Shown here: positions 18,796 to 27,196 of the stretch, one piece after another
How the letters are laid out: each line of letters begins with the position of its first letter
How positions within the stretch are numbered: the first letter of the stretch is position 1
DNA from: Planctomycetota bacterium
Lineage (GTDB): Bacteria > Planctomycetota > UBA1135 > GCA-002686595
Assembly: GCA_020853575.1 (NCBI GenBank)
Contig: JADYYP010000024.1
Coordinates: 124,001-188,000 of the forward strand
Direction of reading: 5' to 3'
DNA length: 64,000 nucleotides
Made by a program: the position numbers and the translations under genes
The notes under the pieces: generated by a model
What the model was told of the DNA's origin: nothing
The model's input: only the letters and a program-made list of their open reading frames with translations
Databases searched by the model: none

Positions 18796-19030
18796 GGAGG
18801 AATCCTGTGTGGGGCACGAGGGGCGCACACGATGCGCGCGCGCCCGGCGTGGATCCGCAGGATAGCGCTACACGGCCGCGCGGGACGTCCGGCGCTCGCT
18901 CTGCTGCTGGCGCGTGCCTGGGCTGGGACAGCAGGCCGCGCGCTCGCGCATTGCCTCGGGAACCCGCGCGCGGCACCATCGCGCCTGCAGCCGCTCGCTC
19001 CAGTCCGCATTCGCCCACCGGAAGGTCCGT

Positions 19031-19756
19031 ATGTCGCGTCTCCAATTCGCTGTGTGCGTCCTGTCGTTTTGCGCAGCGTGCGCCGGCCCGACGAGCGTGG
19101 ACGCGGGCACGGCTCCCGCGGCCGTCGCGCGCGAAAGCGTCAAGCCCGGCATCAACAAGGACTACCTCGATCCCGATCTCGACGCCGAGAAGTTCGTGCA
19201 GCGCTTCGAGACCGAGAGCCGCGAGGTGTTCGTCGAGCGCGCCGCGATCCTCGCCGCAGCCGGACCGCAAGCGGGCCAACGCGTGGCCGACATCGGCGCG
19301 GGCACGGGCCTGTTCACCGTGATGTTCGCCGATGCGGTCGGTCCGCGCGGCAAGGTCTACGGCGTCGACATCGCGCCAGCCTTCGTCGATCGCTTGGCCA
19401 AGCTCGCGGCGGAGCGCGGGCTCTCCAACATCGAAGGCGTGGTGTGTGGCGAGGACGACGTGCGACTGCCTCCGGGCTCGATCGACCTGGCGTTCGTCTG
19501 CGACACCTACCACCACTTCGAGTATCCCTCGGCGAGCTTGGCCTCGATCCACCGCGCGCTGCGCGCCGGAGGAGAGCTCGTGGTGGTCGACTTCCAGCGC
19601 ATCGAAGGTGTCTCGCGCGAGTGGACGCTGCAGCACGTACGCGCCGGCCTCGAGGTCGTCGTGCGCGAGATCGAGGACGCGGGCTTCGAGCGCGTCGAGC
19701 AGGCCGCGCCCGCGGGGCTGCGCGAGAACTACATGCTGCGCTTCCGCCGGCGCTAG
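19031..19756 (+). CDS. Class I SAM-dependent methyltransferase with export signal (predicted lipoprotein)
   Basis: A 241-residue protein. Start at MSRLQF gives a hydrophobic leader ending LSFCAACAG, a plausible lipoprotein or Sec signal; an earlier ATG at 18914 adds an arginine-rich leader and is less likely. The SAM-binding motif I is VADIGAGTGLFT (near residue 83), followed by acidic YGVDIAP and a motif around LVVVDFQRIEGV. The fold matches Methyltransf_11/31. An exported SAM-dependent enzyme is odd because SAM is cytosolic. Related leader-bearing methyltransferases occur in environmental Gram-negatives, but their substrate is not established. The leader could also be a membrane anchor facing the cytoplasm. 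Confidence 0.8.
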   Translation: MSRLQFAVCVLSFCAACAGPTSVDAGTAPAAVARESVKPGINKDYLDPDLDAEKFVQRFETESREVFVERAAILAAAGPQAGQRVADIGAGTGLFTVMFADAVGPRGKVYGVDIAPAFVDRLAKLAAERGLSNIEGVVCGEDDVRLPPGSIDLAFVCDTYHHFEYPSASLASIHRALRAGGELVVVDFQRIEGVSREWTLQHVRAGLEVVVREIEDAGFERVEQAAPAGLRENYMLRFRRR

Positions 19757-19971
19757 GGAGCGGCGGTCGCGGAGCACTCCGGGCCGCGGCCAGGACGGAG
19801 CGTCGGGGAAGCGCTCGCGGGGCCCCCGACCAGTTCGGTCGTGCCGGGAGCGCTTCCAGAGCCGACGGCGGCCGCGCGTGTGGGGCATTCGCGGTCTCGG
19901 CGGCGCCCGCTTCGTGATTCACGGGATCGAGAGTTCCCCCGCTCCCGGGCCAACGCGCTAGATTATGAGGC

Positions 19972-21381
19972 ATGTTGTCCCTGGCGCTCGCATTCGCCAC
20001 AGCCCCTCTGCAATCGAGCTCGACGCCGCCCCAGGCGCGTCGACCGGTGCCCACCACGTTGCAGATCCTCCCGGTGCAGCCGCAGTCGTCCGCCGCGACC
20101 TTCGCCGGCGATCTCGACTGCGAGTCGCTCCCACCACCGAATTCCACGCTGGGCGGCGGCGTGCAATCCAACCCGGCCGCCGATGAGCTGGGATCGGCGC
20201 CGCTGTTCGCCGAGTACATCATCCAGGTGCCCAACCTCGGGCAAGAGCGCTTGCTCTTCCAGCGCTCCAAGATCCCGTCGCCGCGCCCGCTGTTGGTGCT
20301 GTTCCACAAGTACAGCACGAACCACTACGACCCGCTGCTCAACACGCACTACTTCCAGGAGGCCTGGCGCCGCGGCTGGAACTGCGTGGCGCCCTTCGGC
20401 GGCAATCAGACGCACTACTCGTCGATGCCGAGCCAACAGCGCCTGGACGCGGTGTTCGATTGGATCGATGCGAACTTCGCGGTCGACCGTGCACGCGTGT
20501 ACGGCGTGGGCTTCTCGATGGGGGGCGGCGCAGCGACGAACTACGCGGCTCGCCACCTGGATCCGAACGACTACGTCTTCGCGGCGGTGGTCAACATCTC
20601 GGGGATGGTGTCGCACGAGTACACGTACCTGAACGAGCTCAGCGCGCAGCCGCGCTTCGACGACTTGTTCGGCGTGCCGCCCAATCCCGCCGACCCCTGG
20701 CGGATGCAGCGCTCATCGCTGTTCAGCTTCGATCCCTTCAGCTTCGTCACGCTGCCCGACACCGATCTCGCGCGCAATCTGTTGCACATCTCGACCGCGA
20801 GTTTCCGCGCCAGCGGCGACATTCCCTACCTGGCGACCGAGAACGATCTGTTGCAGCAGCACTTGCTGGCGCTGGGTGCCAATCCCGCGCAGCACTCGCT
20901 GACCGTCGTGCCCACGGCTCCCTTCTACCACTCGTGGAACGTCGTGGACGAAGGCGTCGTGTGCAACTGGCTCAAGACCAAGAGCGCGCAGTGGCCGAGC
21001 TCGGGCAACACGCTCGCCGACCGCAATGCGCGCTATTTCTACTTCGAGGTCGAGCAGGACGTCGCCGGCGCGTTCACGCCGTTCCAGTGGTCGATCCAGA
21101 GTGCGCCCAACACCCTGAGCCTCGGGGGCACGCGCAATCTCAAGCGCCTTGCGGTGCACACGCTCGACGCAGGTCTCGACCGCCAGCGCGACGTGCAGAT
21201 CACGCTCTCGGCCGCGGACGGGATCGCCGACGAACTGACCTTGCTCGATTGGCCGACGGCGCCGCTCGACGTCCTGCGCGACGGTGTGTCGTCGCAAGAC
21301 TGGTCGCACGACGCCAACGCCGGCAAGCTGAGCCTGCTCGAATTCGACGCCGCTGCCCACGTGTGGACGATCGTCCACTGA
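19972..21381 (+). CDS. Secreted alpha/beta hydrolase (esterase/depolymerase-like)
   Basis: A 469-residue protein with a short N-terminal hydrophobic leader. The alpha/beta hydrolase core spans about residues 80-340: FHKY region near the oxyanion hole, nucleophile elbow GFSMGGG (Ser182) and a late His in FYHSWN. The arrangement resembles PHB-depolymerase/feruloyl-esterase-like secreted hydrolases, although the substrate cannot be deduced. A C-terminal ~130-residue beta-rich region (FEVEQDVAGAFTPFQW, DVQITLSAADGIADELTLL) may aid binding. It does not carry the shared C-terminal domain. It converges with the small membrane protein gene, with 3 bases between stops. Confidence 0.8.
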   Translation: MLSLALAFATAPLQSSSTPPQARRPVPTTLQILPVQPQSSAATFAGDLDCESLPPPNSTLGGGVQSNPAADELGSAPLFAEYIIQVPNLGQERLLFQRSKIPSPRPLLVLFHKYSTNHYDPLLNTHYFQEAWRRGWNCVAPFGGNQTHYSSMPSQQRLDAVFDWIDANFAVDRARVYGVGFSMGGGAATNYAARHLDPNDYVFAAVVNISGMVSHEYTYLNELSAQPRFDDLFGVPPNPADPWRMQRSSLFSFDPFSFVTLPDTDLARNLLHISTASFRASGDIPYLATENDLLQQHLLALGANPAQHSLTVVPTAPFYHSWNVVDEGVVCNWLKTKSAQWPSSGNTLADRNARYFYFEVEQDVAGAFTPFQWSIQSAPNTLSLGGTRNLKRLAVHTLDAGLDRQRDVQITLSAADGIADELTLLDWPTAPLDVLRDGVSSQDWSHDANAGKLSLLEFDAAAHVWTIVH

Positions 21382-21384
21382 CGC

Positions 21385-21810
21385 TCACGCGCGGCGCGCG
21401 GCCAGCGCCAGGCACGCGAGCGCACCGCCCAACCCCAGCGCCAAATCCGCGAGCAGGTCGGGCACGTCGTTCGACCAGCGCGTCAGGAACCAGCTGTCGG
21501 CGGCGAACTCCGCGATTTCCCAGGCGATCGCGACCACCGCGGTCAGGCCCAAGGCCAGCATTCCCAGCGCGAGCTCGTTGGGTGCGCCGAGGAGTTGCGC
21601 ACGCGCCGCCGCGCGCACCCAAGCCAGCGAGAACCACGCGATCGCCGCGCCACCGGCGAGGTGCATCGGAATGTCGAACTCCGGGAAGCTGGCATAGACG
21701 TCGATCACGAACGCCGTCAGCAAATGCACCCCGAAGACCGCCAGCGGTGCCCAGCCCGCGCGGCGCACGGCGACCCACGAGCTGGCGGCGAGAAGCGCCG
21801 CGCGGCTCAC
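21385..21810 (-). CDS. Small integral membrane protein (VanZ/DUF2238-like)
   Basis: A 141-residue membrane protein with about four transmembrane helices. The start is GTG at 21810, overlapping the stop of the biotin-carrier gene as GTGA; no ATG is available in the coherent region. The patterns FPEFDIPMHLAGG, AIAWEIAEFAADSW and a C-terminal NDVPDLLADLALGLGGAL resemble DUF2238/VanZ-type membrane proteins with conserved His and Asp residues in or near helices. The overlap with the carboxylase genes suggests co-expression, but no functional link is known. Function unassigned. Confidence 0.7.
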   Translation of the reverse strand: MSRAALLAASSWVAVRRAGWAPLAVFGVHLLTAFVIDVYASFPEFDIPMHLAGGAAIAWFSLAWVRAAARAQLLGAPNELALGMLALGLTAVVAIAWEIAEFAADSWFLTRWSNDVPDLLADLALGLGGALACLALAARRA

Positions 21811-22316
21811 GGCGCCGCGACCAGCGTCACGAGCTTCGCGCCGCTCGCGACCGCCTCGCGCTCGCGCACGTGCAGCGCCTTGACCACGCCCGCCGCCGGC
21901 GCGGCGATCTCGTTCTGCATCTTCATGGCCTCGAGGATCAAGAGCGGCTGCCCCTTCTCGACCGCCGCACCCTCCTGCACTAAGAGCTTGACGACGACGC
22001 CCGGCATCACGCTTTTGACTGTGCCGCCACCCTTGGTCGCTTCGCGCTCGGCGGCGTGCGCCGCGCGCTCGCGCTCGTCCTCGATTGCGACCGCATACAG
22101 GTGTCCGGCGATGTTGCACGACACCTCGTGCTCGTCGCCCTCGATCGAGACGCCCCACGAGCGCCCGCCGGAGATCAGCGCGACTTGGCCGAGATTGTCG
22201 ACTTCCTCGTAGGACAGGTCGAGCTCGCGCCCGTCGACCTTGACGGCGAGCTCGCCCAAGCGCTCGACGACGTCGACCTCGTGCGCGATGCCGTTGACGG
22301 TGACGAAGTACTTCAC
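21807..22316 (-). CDS. Biotin carboxyl carrier protein of an acyl-CoA carboxylase-type enzyme
   Basis: A 169-residue protein with GTG start at 22316, overlapping the biotin carboxylase stop as GTGA. The C-terminal biotinyl domain has the biotinylation motif EAMKM (biotinyl Lys132) in a MPGVVVKLLV context. The N-terminal ~90 residues (NGIAHEVDVV, GHLYAVAIEDERERA) resemble the linker/BT region of acyl-CoA or propionyl-CoA carboxylase alpha chains rather than AccB. So an alpha subunit appears split into two genes here. No carboxyltransferase subunit is in the window, so the acyl acceptor (acetyl-, propionyl-, methylcrotonyl-CoA or pyruvate) is unresolved. Confidence 0.88.
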   Translation of the reverse strand: MKYFVTVNGIAHEVDVVERLGELAVKVDGRELDLSYEEVDNLGQVALISGGRSWGVSIEGDEHEVSCNIAGHLYAVAIEDERERAAHAAEREATKGGGTVKSVMPGVVVKLLVQEGAAVEKGQPLLILEAMKMQNEIAAPAAGVVKALHVREREAVASGAKLVTLVAAP

Positions 22317-23836
22317 TGTCCACCTCCGTTGCCCGCGACGTGCGCCGGGTAGGGCGAGAGCGACGCCCGGCTGCGAGTTCCCCACGCGGCGCGCGACGAG
22401 TCGCTGGTCCTCAAGGCCTTGCGCCGCATCAGCAGGTGACGGTGGATCGCCGAGGCCGCCGCGACGAGCACGTCCTCGCCCTTGCGCGGCGTCGCCAGGT
22501 CCATGTGATTGAGGAAGTGCGTGTCGAACTGGCCGCGGACGAAGCGCTCCTCCTCGAGCACGAGCAGCGCAGCCGGCGCGCTGGTGCGCACTCCGCCGAC
22601 ATTGAGCTCCGCCAGCGCGCGCTTCATGCGCTCGATCGCCGCGTCGCGGTCGGGGGCCCAGACGATCAGCTTGGCCAGCATCGGATCGTAGTTGAGGCTG
22701 ACTTCCATGCCGCGGTACAGCGCGGCGTCGAGCCGCACCCACGGCCCGCCCGGGGCGCGCAGGTTGTGGATCGTGCCGATCGAGGGCACGAATCCGTTGA
22801 ACGGATCCTCGGCGTTGATGCGCACCTCGATCGACCAACCGTGCTTCTTCGCCAGCACGTCGCCCTGCGTGTAGCCCAGCGGCTCGCCAGCCGCGACGCG
22901 CAGCTGCTCGCGCACCAGGTCGACGCCGTAGACCATCTCGGTCACCGGATGCTCGACCTGCAAGCGCGTGTTCATCTCGAGGAAGTAGAACTCGCCCTTG
23001 GAGTACAGGAACTCCACGGTGCCCGCGTTCTGGTAGCCCACGGCCGCGCCGGCGCGCACCGCGATCTCGCCCATCTTGGCGCGCAGCGCGTCGTCGACGA
23101 CCACCGAGGGCGCCTCCTCGATCAACTTCTGGTGGCGGCGTTGGATCGAGCATTCGCGCTCGCCGAAGTGCACGCCCAGCCCGTGCTTGTCGAACAGGAC
23201 CTGCACCTCGATGTGCCGCGGTTCGTCGACGTAGCGCTCCATGTACACGCGCCCGTCGCCGAAGCTCGCCAGCGCTTCGCCGGACGCCGTGCGGAAGGCC
23301 GTCGCCATTTCGTCCTTGGAGCGCACCAGGCGGATGCCCTTGCCGCCGCCTCCAGCCGCGGCCTTGATCGCGATCGGGTAGCCGATTTCCTCGGCGGCGG
23401 CGAGCGCGCGCTCGACGTCGTCGACTGGATCGACCAGCCCGGGCACGACCGGCACTCCGGCCTTCTTCATGTTGCGGCGCGAGGTGATCTTGTCACCCAT
23501 GGCCTCGATCGCTTCCGGCGGCGGACCGATCCACACCAGGCCGGCCTCGGTGACCTTGCGCGCGAAGGCCGAGCGCTCGCTCAGGAAACCGTAGCCCGGA
23601 TGGACCGCCTCGGAGCCGCTGGCCTTGGCCGCCGCGATCACCTTGTCCATGTCGAGGTAGCTCTCGCGCGGTGTCGAACCACCGAGCGCGACCGCGGAAT
23701 GCGCCATGCGCACGTGCAGCGCCTTGCGATCGACGTCGGAGTAGATGGCGACGGGCTCGACGCCCATCTCGCGACAGGTGCGGATCACGCGCAGCGCGAT
23801 CTCGCCGCGGTTGGCGACCAGGATGCGTTTGAACAT
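22313..23836 (-). CDS. accC: Biotin carboxylase subunit of an acyl-CoA carboxylase
   Basis: A 507-residue ATP-dependent biotin carboxylase; it carboxylates the biotin on the adjacent carrier protein. It opens with MFKRILVANRGEIALRVI and has the carbamoyl-phosphate-synthase-type ATP-grasp loop AAAGGGGKGIR, the catalytic ERECSIQRRHQK and EMNTRLQVEHPVTE. It is about 55 residues longer than E. coli AccC, with a C-terminal tail (SSRAAWGTRSRA) likely joining the BT region. Together with the overlapping carrier gene it makes a split alpha subunit. Order on the minus strand: carboxylase, carrier, small membrane protein, each overlapping the next by 4 bases. The symbol reflects enzyme class, not proof of a role in fatty-acid synthesis. 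Confidence 0.95.
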   Translation of the reverse strand: MFKRILVANRGEIALRVIRTCREMGVEPVAIYSDVDRKALHVRMAHSAVALGGSTPRESYLDMDKVIAAAKASGSEAVHPGYGFLSERSAFARKVTEAGLVWIGPPPEAIEAMGDKITSRRNMKKAGVPVVPGLVDPVDDVERALAAAEEIGYPIAIKAAAGGGGKGIRLVRSKDEMATAFRTASGEALASFGDGRVYMERYVDEPRHIEVQVLFDKHGLGVHFGERECSIQRRHQKLIEEAPSVVVDDALRAKMGEIAVRAGAAVGYQNAGTVEFLYSKGEFYFLEMNTRLQVEHPVTEMVYGVDLVREQLRVAAGEPLGYTQGDVLAKKHGWSIEVRINAEDPFNGFVPSIGTIHNLRAPGGPWVRLDAALYRGMEVSLNYDPMLAKLIVWAPDRDAAIERMKRALAELNVGGVRTSAPAALLVLEEERFVRGQFDTHFLNHMDLATPRKGEDVLVAAASAIHRHLLMRRKALRTSDSSRAAWGTRSRASLSPYPAHVAGNGGGQ

Positions 23837-24066
23837 GGGCGCGGGATCGTAGCCGCCCGCCGCGGCGAGCGGTACGGCGCAGAGCGGTCCGTGCGCCCAC
23901 CCACTCGATCCGGCGCGCGCTACGCAGCTCGGCGTGCAGACCGCGGGCAGCGCGCGTGCTCTCTTGTCGAACAGCGGCCGGGCGATGGTCGCACCCTGGA
24001 GTCCGGCGCACGCCGGCCCTCCGCGACGGCCTCGGTCGCCCCCTTCTCAAGCAAGGAGGAAGCGCC

Positions 24067-24657
24067 ATGAAAGTGGTTCGATGGCTGGCGGCGGTGTTGC
24101 TCCCCTGCGTGTTCGCCTTCACGGCCTTCGCGCAGAATCCGATCGGCGGAGACATCCAGGCGCGTTGGACGCGTGTCGACGCCTCGCGCACGCTGATCGA
24201 GGGCGTGTTCTTCAACTCCAGCGGCGCGCCGGTGTTCGTGTTCGACGCCGAGCTCCTCGGACGCGACCTGGGCGAGTTCCGCGGCGTCGCGGTGCCCGCT
24301 CCGTTGCCCGAGCCGAGCTGCGTGCCCATCCGCTATCTGCTCGCGGGCGCGTTCATCCTGCGCGGCGACGGTCGCGTGCAAGTCGACGCCTGCATCTCGC
24401 TCGATCTGCGCCCCTTCGGCTACGACAAGGAAATCGTCGTCGGCGATCTGCAGGGCGTGCTGGACCCGACGCCGGTCAAGAAGCCGCCCAGTGGAACGCT
24501 GCGCGCGAGCGCTCCTGGTGGTTGGTGCCCCGGCGGTCTGCGGCCGCTGGGAGTCGACGTGCCGACCCCGGTCGGCGGATCCAGCGGACTCGCGCCGCAG
24601 CCTGGTCCGAGCGCGCGCCCCAAGGGTCACTTCCATGGCCGCTGGCGCATGACCTGA
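24067..24657 (+). CDS. Small secreted protein of unknown function
   Basis: A 196-residue protein preceded by a strong Shine-Dalgarno (AAGGAGGA at 24053-24060, 6 bases before ATG), which fixes the start at MKVVRW over upstream in-frame codons. A signal peptide ends TAFAQ. The mature part is beta-rich (ARWTRVDASRTLIEGVFFN), with a Pro/Gly-rich C-terminus from about residue 140. It resembles no family I know. Bases just before it share weak similarity with the 57-bp repeat family. A hairpin terminator follows its stop. Confidence 0.72.
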   Translation: MKVVRWLAAVLLPCVFAFTAFAQNPIGGDIQARWTRVDASRTLIEGVFFNSSGAPVFVFDAELLGRDLGEFRGVAVPAPLPEPSCVPIRYLLAGAFILRGDGRVQVDACISLDLRPFGYDKEIVVGDLQGVLDPTPVKKPPSGTLRASAPGGWCPGGLRPLGVDVPTPVGGSSGLAPQPGPSARPKGHFHGRWRMT

Positions 24658-24682
24658 AACCTCATCCTGTGCCCGCGGTCGA

Positions 24683-24714
24683 CGGAGAGGAGTGGACCTC
24701 AACGCTCCTCTCCG
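24683..24714. terminator. Hairpin terminator between convergent genes
   Basis: A 10-bp perfect stem (cggagaggag at 24683-24692 with ctcctctccg at 24705-24714) around a 12-base loop, followed by cctttg. It lies between the stops of the small secreted protein and the membrane partner of the octahaem cytochrome. A second GC-rich arm pair (around 24671 and 24729) could extend it. Confidence 0.65.
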
Positions 24715-24748
24715 CCTTTGCCGCGGACGCTCCGCGGGCCGTGGCACC

Positions 24749-25153
24749 TCAGGCCAACGCGCGCGCGGCGCGCACCAGCGCGAGCAGCAAGAACAGCGCG
24801 CCCAGAGGGACCAACGCGATCCCGAGCGAAGGGTCGCCGCCCTGTTCGAGCACGCCGCCGGCGAAGAAACCCAGCGGCAGCAAGATCGCTCCGACGCGCA
24901 GATCGCGTGAGACCGCGGCGCGCGAACGTTCGGCGACGTGGCGCTCCGCGAGCGCGGCGAAGACCAGCAACAGGATTCCGAGCAGCGTGCCGTGCGCGTG
25001 CGCGAGGCGCCACATCTCGCGGCGCACCTCGCTCTCCAGGTAGCCGCGCACCTTGAAGCCATGCAGCGCCTCGAGCGTGACGCCCAGCGGCAACGAGATG
25101 GCCAGCAGGATCCAGCCGGTGCGCAGAGCCTTGCGGGTCGAGGGGTCGCTCAT
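24749..25153 (-). CDS. Small membrane protein paired with octahaem cytochrome
   Basis: A 134-residue protein with about four transmembrane helices (WILLAISLPLGVTL, GTLLGILLLVFAALAE, AILLPLGFFAGGVL, LVPLGALFLLLALVRA). Its ATG overlaps the stop of the octahaem cytochrome gene by 4 bases. Histidines in LEALHGFK and LAHAHGT lie near helix ends and could bind haem or quinone. The tight coupling makes it a candidate membrane anchor or quinone-facing partner of the cytochrome. No family could be named with certainty. Confidence 0.75.
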   Translation of the reverse strand: MSDPSTRKALRTGWILLAISLPLGVTLEALHGFKVRGYLESEVRREMWRLAHAHGTLLGILLLVFAALAERHVAERSRAAVSRDLRVGAILLPLGFFAGGVLEQGGDPSLGIALVPLGALFLLLALVRAARALA

Positions 25154-27021
25154 TCGCCGATCGAGATCACGTGGTCGGATTGCAGGTTCAGGAGCTGTGT
25201 CACGCGCTCGAGGTCGAGCGCGAGGTTGGCGTCGAGCAAGGTCTCGGGCCGCGCGGCGTCGCTGCGCGAGCGCAGAGCTTGCTGCGCGCGCTTCAAGAGC
25301 GCCAGCAGTCGCGTGCGGCGCTCGTCGACGCTGGAGAACACGTCGAAACCCTCGAGCTCGGCTGCCAGGCCGAGGCCCAGCTCGGCATCGAGCGCCCGCA
25401 GCGAGCGCCGCGCGATGCCGCGGATCGAAGGATAGCCGTCGCCGAGCGCGACGATCAGGTTGGAGACCGCGAAGGCCTTCTGCCGCGCTCCGAGCGCCGC
25501 ATCCGCGCGTCCCAGTTGCTTGGCGTACACCGCGCGCAGCACGGCGTCGCCGGAGTGCAGCGACGCGATCGAATCGGCGAGCTCCAACGGCGCGCCATCG
25601 GGCCGCGACGACGGCGCGGCGAACCGTTCGCCCCACCATGCGCGCATGCTCTCCGCGGCCCACGCCGCGCCGCGGTCGAGGTGGCAGCTGGTGCAGGCGT
25701 TCGGGCGTCCGGCCTCGATGTCGCGCTTGGGATCGGGCACCTCGATGCGATGGCTGCGGTGGATGTCGAGGATGCCGTAGACCATGCGCGGCATGTGGCA
25801 CTCCAGGCAACGCGAGCCCGAGCGCGCCGGATCGTGATGCGTGTGCGCACGCGGGTCGCGCGCGATGTCCTCGTGGCACTGCGTGCAGGCCGCGTCGCCG
25901 CGCTTGTCCGGCTCGATGTTGCCGTGCACGTCGCCCGAGTGCATCACGTGGCAAGAACCGCAGGTGAACGCGCTCGACTGCATGCACGGCGACTGCGTCA
26001 CGCCCAGGTACTCGTAGGCCGAGAGCCGCGCGCTGCCGTCGCGCCAGAAGCGATCGGAGAAGATGCGCCCGTTGTGCGCGTCGATCGGAGGCGTGTCGCG
26101 CGTGATCGGCCGGACGTGGCCGGCGAGCGCTGATCCGGGCCGGAAGCTCGCGCCCTGCTCGAGGAACTCCGTGATGCGCTCCAGCGGTTCGGGCAGACGC
26201 TGCGAATGGCACTGGCCACACACGGCGAGCGACTCCATCTGCCCGACCTTCGCCGGGTGCACGATGTCGCTCGAAGGCGCGTCGTCGAGGTGCGCGCGAT
26301 AGCGCTCGACGGGCGACGCCATGCGCGCGACGTGTCGCTCTCCCGGCCCGTGACACGCCTCGCAGGCGATGCCCAGCTCGGCCACGGTGGTGTCGAAGCT
26401 CTTGCTCGGCACGGCCTCGCTCGAGAGCGCGAGCCGCGGCACCGGCGCGGTGTTGTGGCAGAACACACAGTTGTCGTTCCAGCTCGAGGCGTGCACCGAC
26501 CAGTCGGGATTGTCGGGCTCGAGGAACACGCCGTTCAGGTGCATCCAACGCTGCTCGCCGACATGCCACAGGAGCGGCAAGCGCACGTAGGTGTCGCCTA
26601 GGGCCGCGCCTGCGAGCTCGAAGTACTGCTGGTAGCGATTGGATCCGACACACAGCGCCACGCGCGCCTCGCGCTCGCCCCTGGCGTCCGGGAGGCGCAT
26701 CCAAAACTCCCCGTCGCGCTCGAAGGGTGTCGCGCTCCGTCCATAGAAGGCCACGGGTTGCCCATCGAACTTCCCGAGCACCGCGGCGCCGCGCGGCAGT
26801 TGCGTCATCGTCGCGTGGAAGGTCCGCGCCCAGCTGGCGTGTTGCGCTGGATGACACGCTTCGCACGAGGCCGAGCCCTCGTAGTCGCGCTCGAGCTCGC
26901 GCAGCGGTTGCGCGGCCTGGAGCGCGACCGGATCGGGCCCGAATGCCAAGGCCAGCCACGCGGCCAGCGGCGCGACGACGAACAGGGCGGCGGAGAGCAG
27001 CAGGGCGCGCACGGCGAGCAT
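25150..27021 (-). CDS. Octahaem c-type cytochrome, membrane-anchored or periplasmic
   Basis: A 623-residue protein starting at MLAVRALLL, which forms a signal or anchor helix (residues 6-28). Eight CXXCH haem motifs are visible: CEACH (53), CVFCH (185), CEACH (220), CGQCH (268), CGSCH (354), CTQCH (379), CLECH (405) and CTSCH (443). The C-terminal ~170 residues are haem-free and helical, HEAT/TPR-like (ADSIASLHSGDAVLRAVYAK). The pattern resembles cytochrome c554/DmsE-type multihaem proteins of periplasmic electron transfer. The adjacent four-helix protein may link it to the quinone pool. The terminal acceptor is not evident. The frame is open further upstream to 27426, but that part is not protein-like. 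Confidence 0.92.
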   Translation of the reverse strand: MLAVRALLLSAALFVVAPLAAWLALAFGPDPVALQAAQPLRELERDYEGSASCEACHPAQHASWARTFHATMTQLPRGAAVLGKFDGQPVAFYGRSATPFERDGEFWMRLPDARGEREARVALCVGSNRYQQYFELAGAALGDTYVRLPLLWHVGEQRWMHLNGVFLEPDNPDWSVHASSWNDNCVFCHNTAPVPRLALSSEAVPSKSFDTTVAELGIACEACHGPGERHVARMASPVERYRAHLDDAPSSDIVHPAKVGQMESLAVCGQCHSQRLPEPLERITEFLEQGASFRPGSALAGHVRPITRDTPPIDAHNGRIFSDRFWRDGSARLSAYEYLGVTQSPCMQSSAFTCGSCHVMHSGDVHGNIEPDKRGDAACTQCHEDIARDPRAHTHHDPARSGSRCLECHMPRMVYGILDIHRSHRIEVPDPKRDIEAGRPNACTSCHLDRGAAWAAESMRAWWGERFAAPSSRPDGAPLELADSIASLHSGDAVLRAVYAKQLGRADAALGARQKAFAVSNLIVALGDGYPSIRGIARRSLRALDAELGLGLAAELEGFDVFSSVDERRTRLLALLKRAQQALRSRSDAARPETLLDANLALDLERVTQLLNLQSDHVISIGE

Positions 27022-27196
27022 CGTAGTGTCGAGGCGCCGCTCCAGGGCCAAGGCGCGTGCACCGGCGTCGGCGTGGCCGCGAGTCCGAGCGTGGATTCCG
27101 GAGATTGGCTGATCTGCGCGCCGGCGCGCTTGCGTTGCCCTGGAGGACCGCGCTCCGCGGCCTGAAACGAACGGCCCTCGCCCCCACTTTCCAGCC

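Noticed and set aside
19880-19915. Another partial match to the 57-bp repeat (CGCGGTCTCGGCGGCGCCC)
   Set aside because: Less than half of the element and no core match; could be chance.
23995-24045. Possible fifth copy of the 57-bp repeat
   Set aside because: Only short blocks (GCCGGC, CGCGACGGCCTC) match and several gaps are needed; too weak to count in a GC-rich context.
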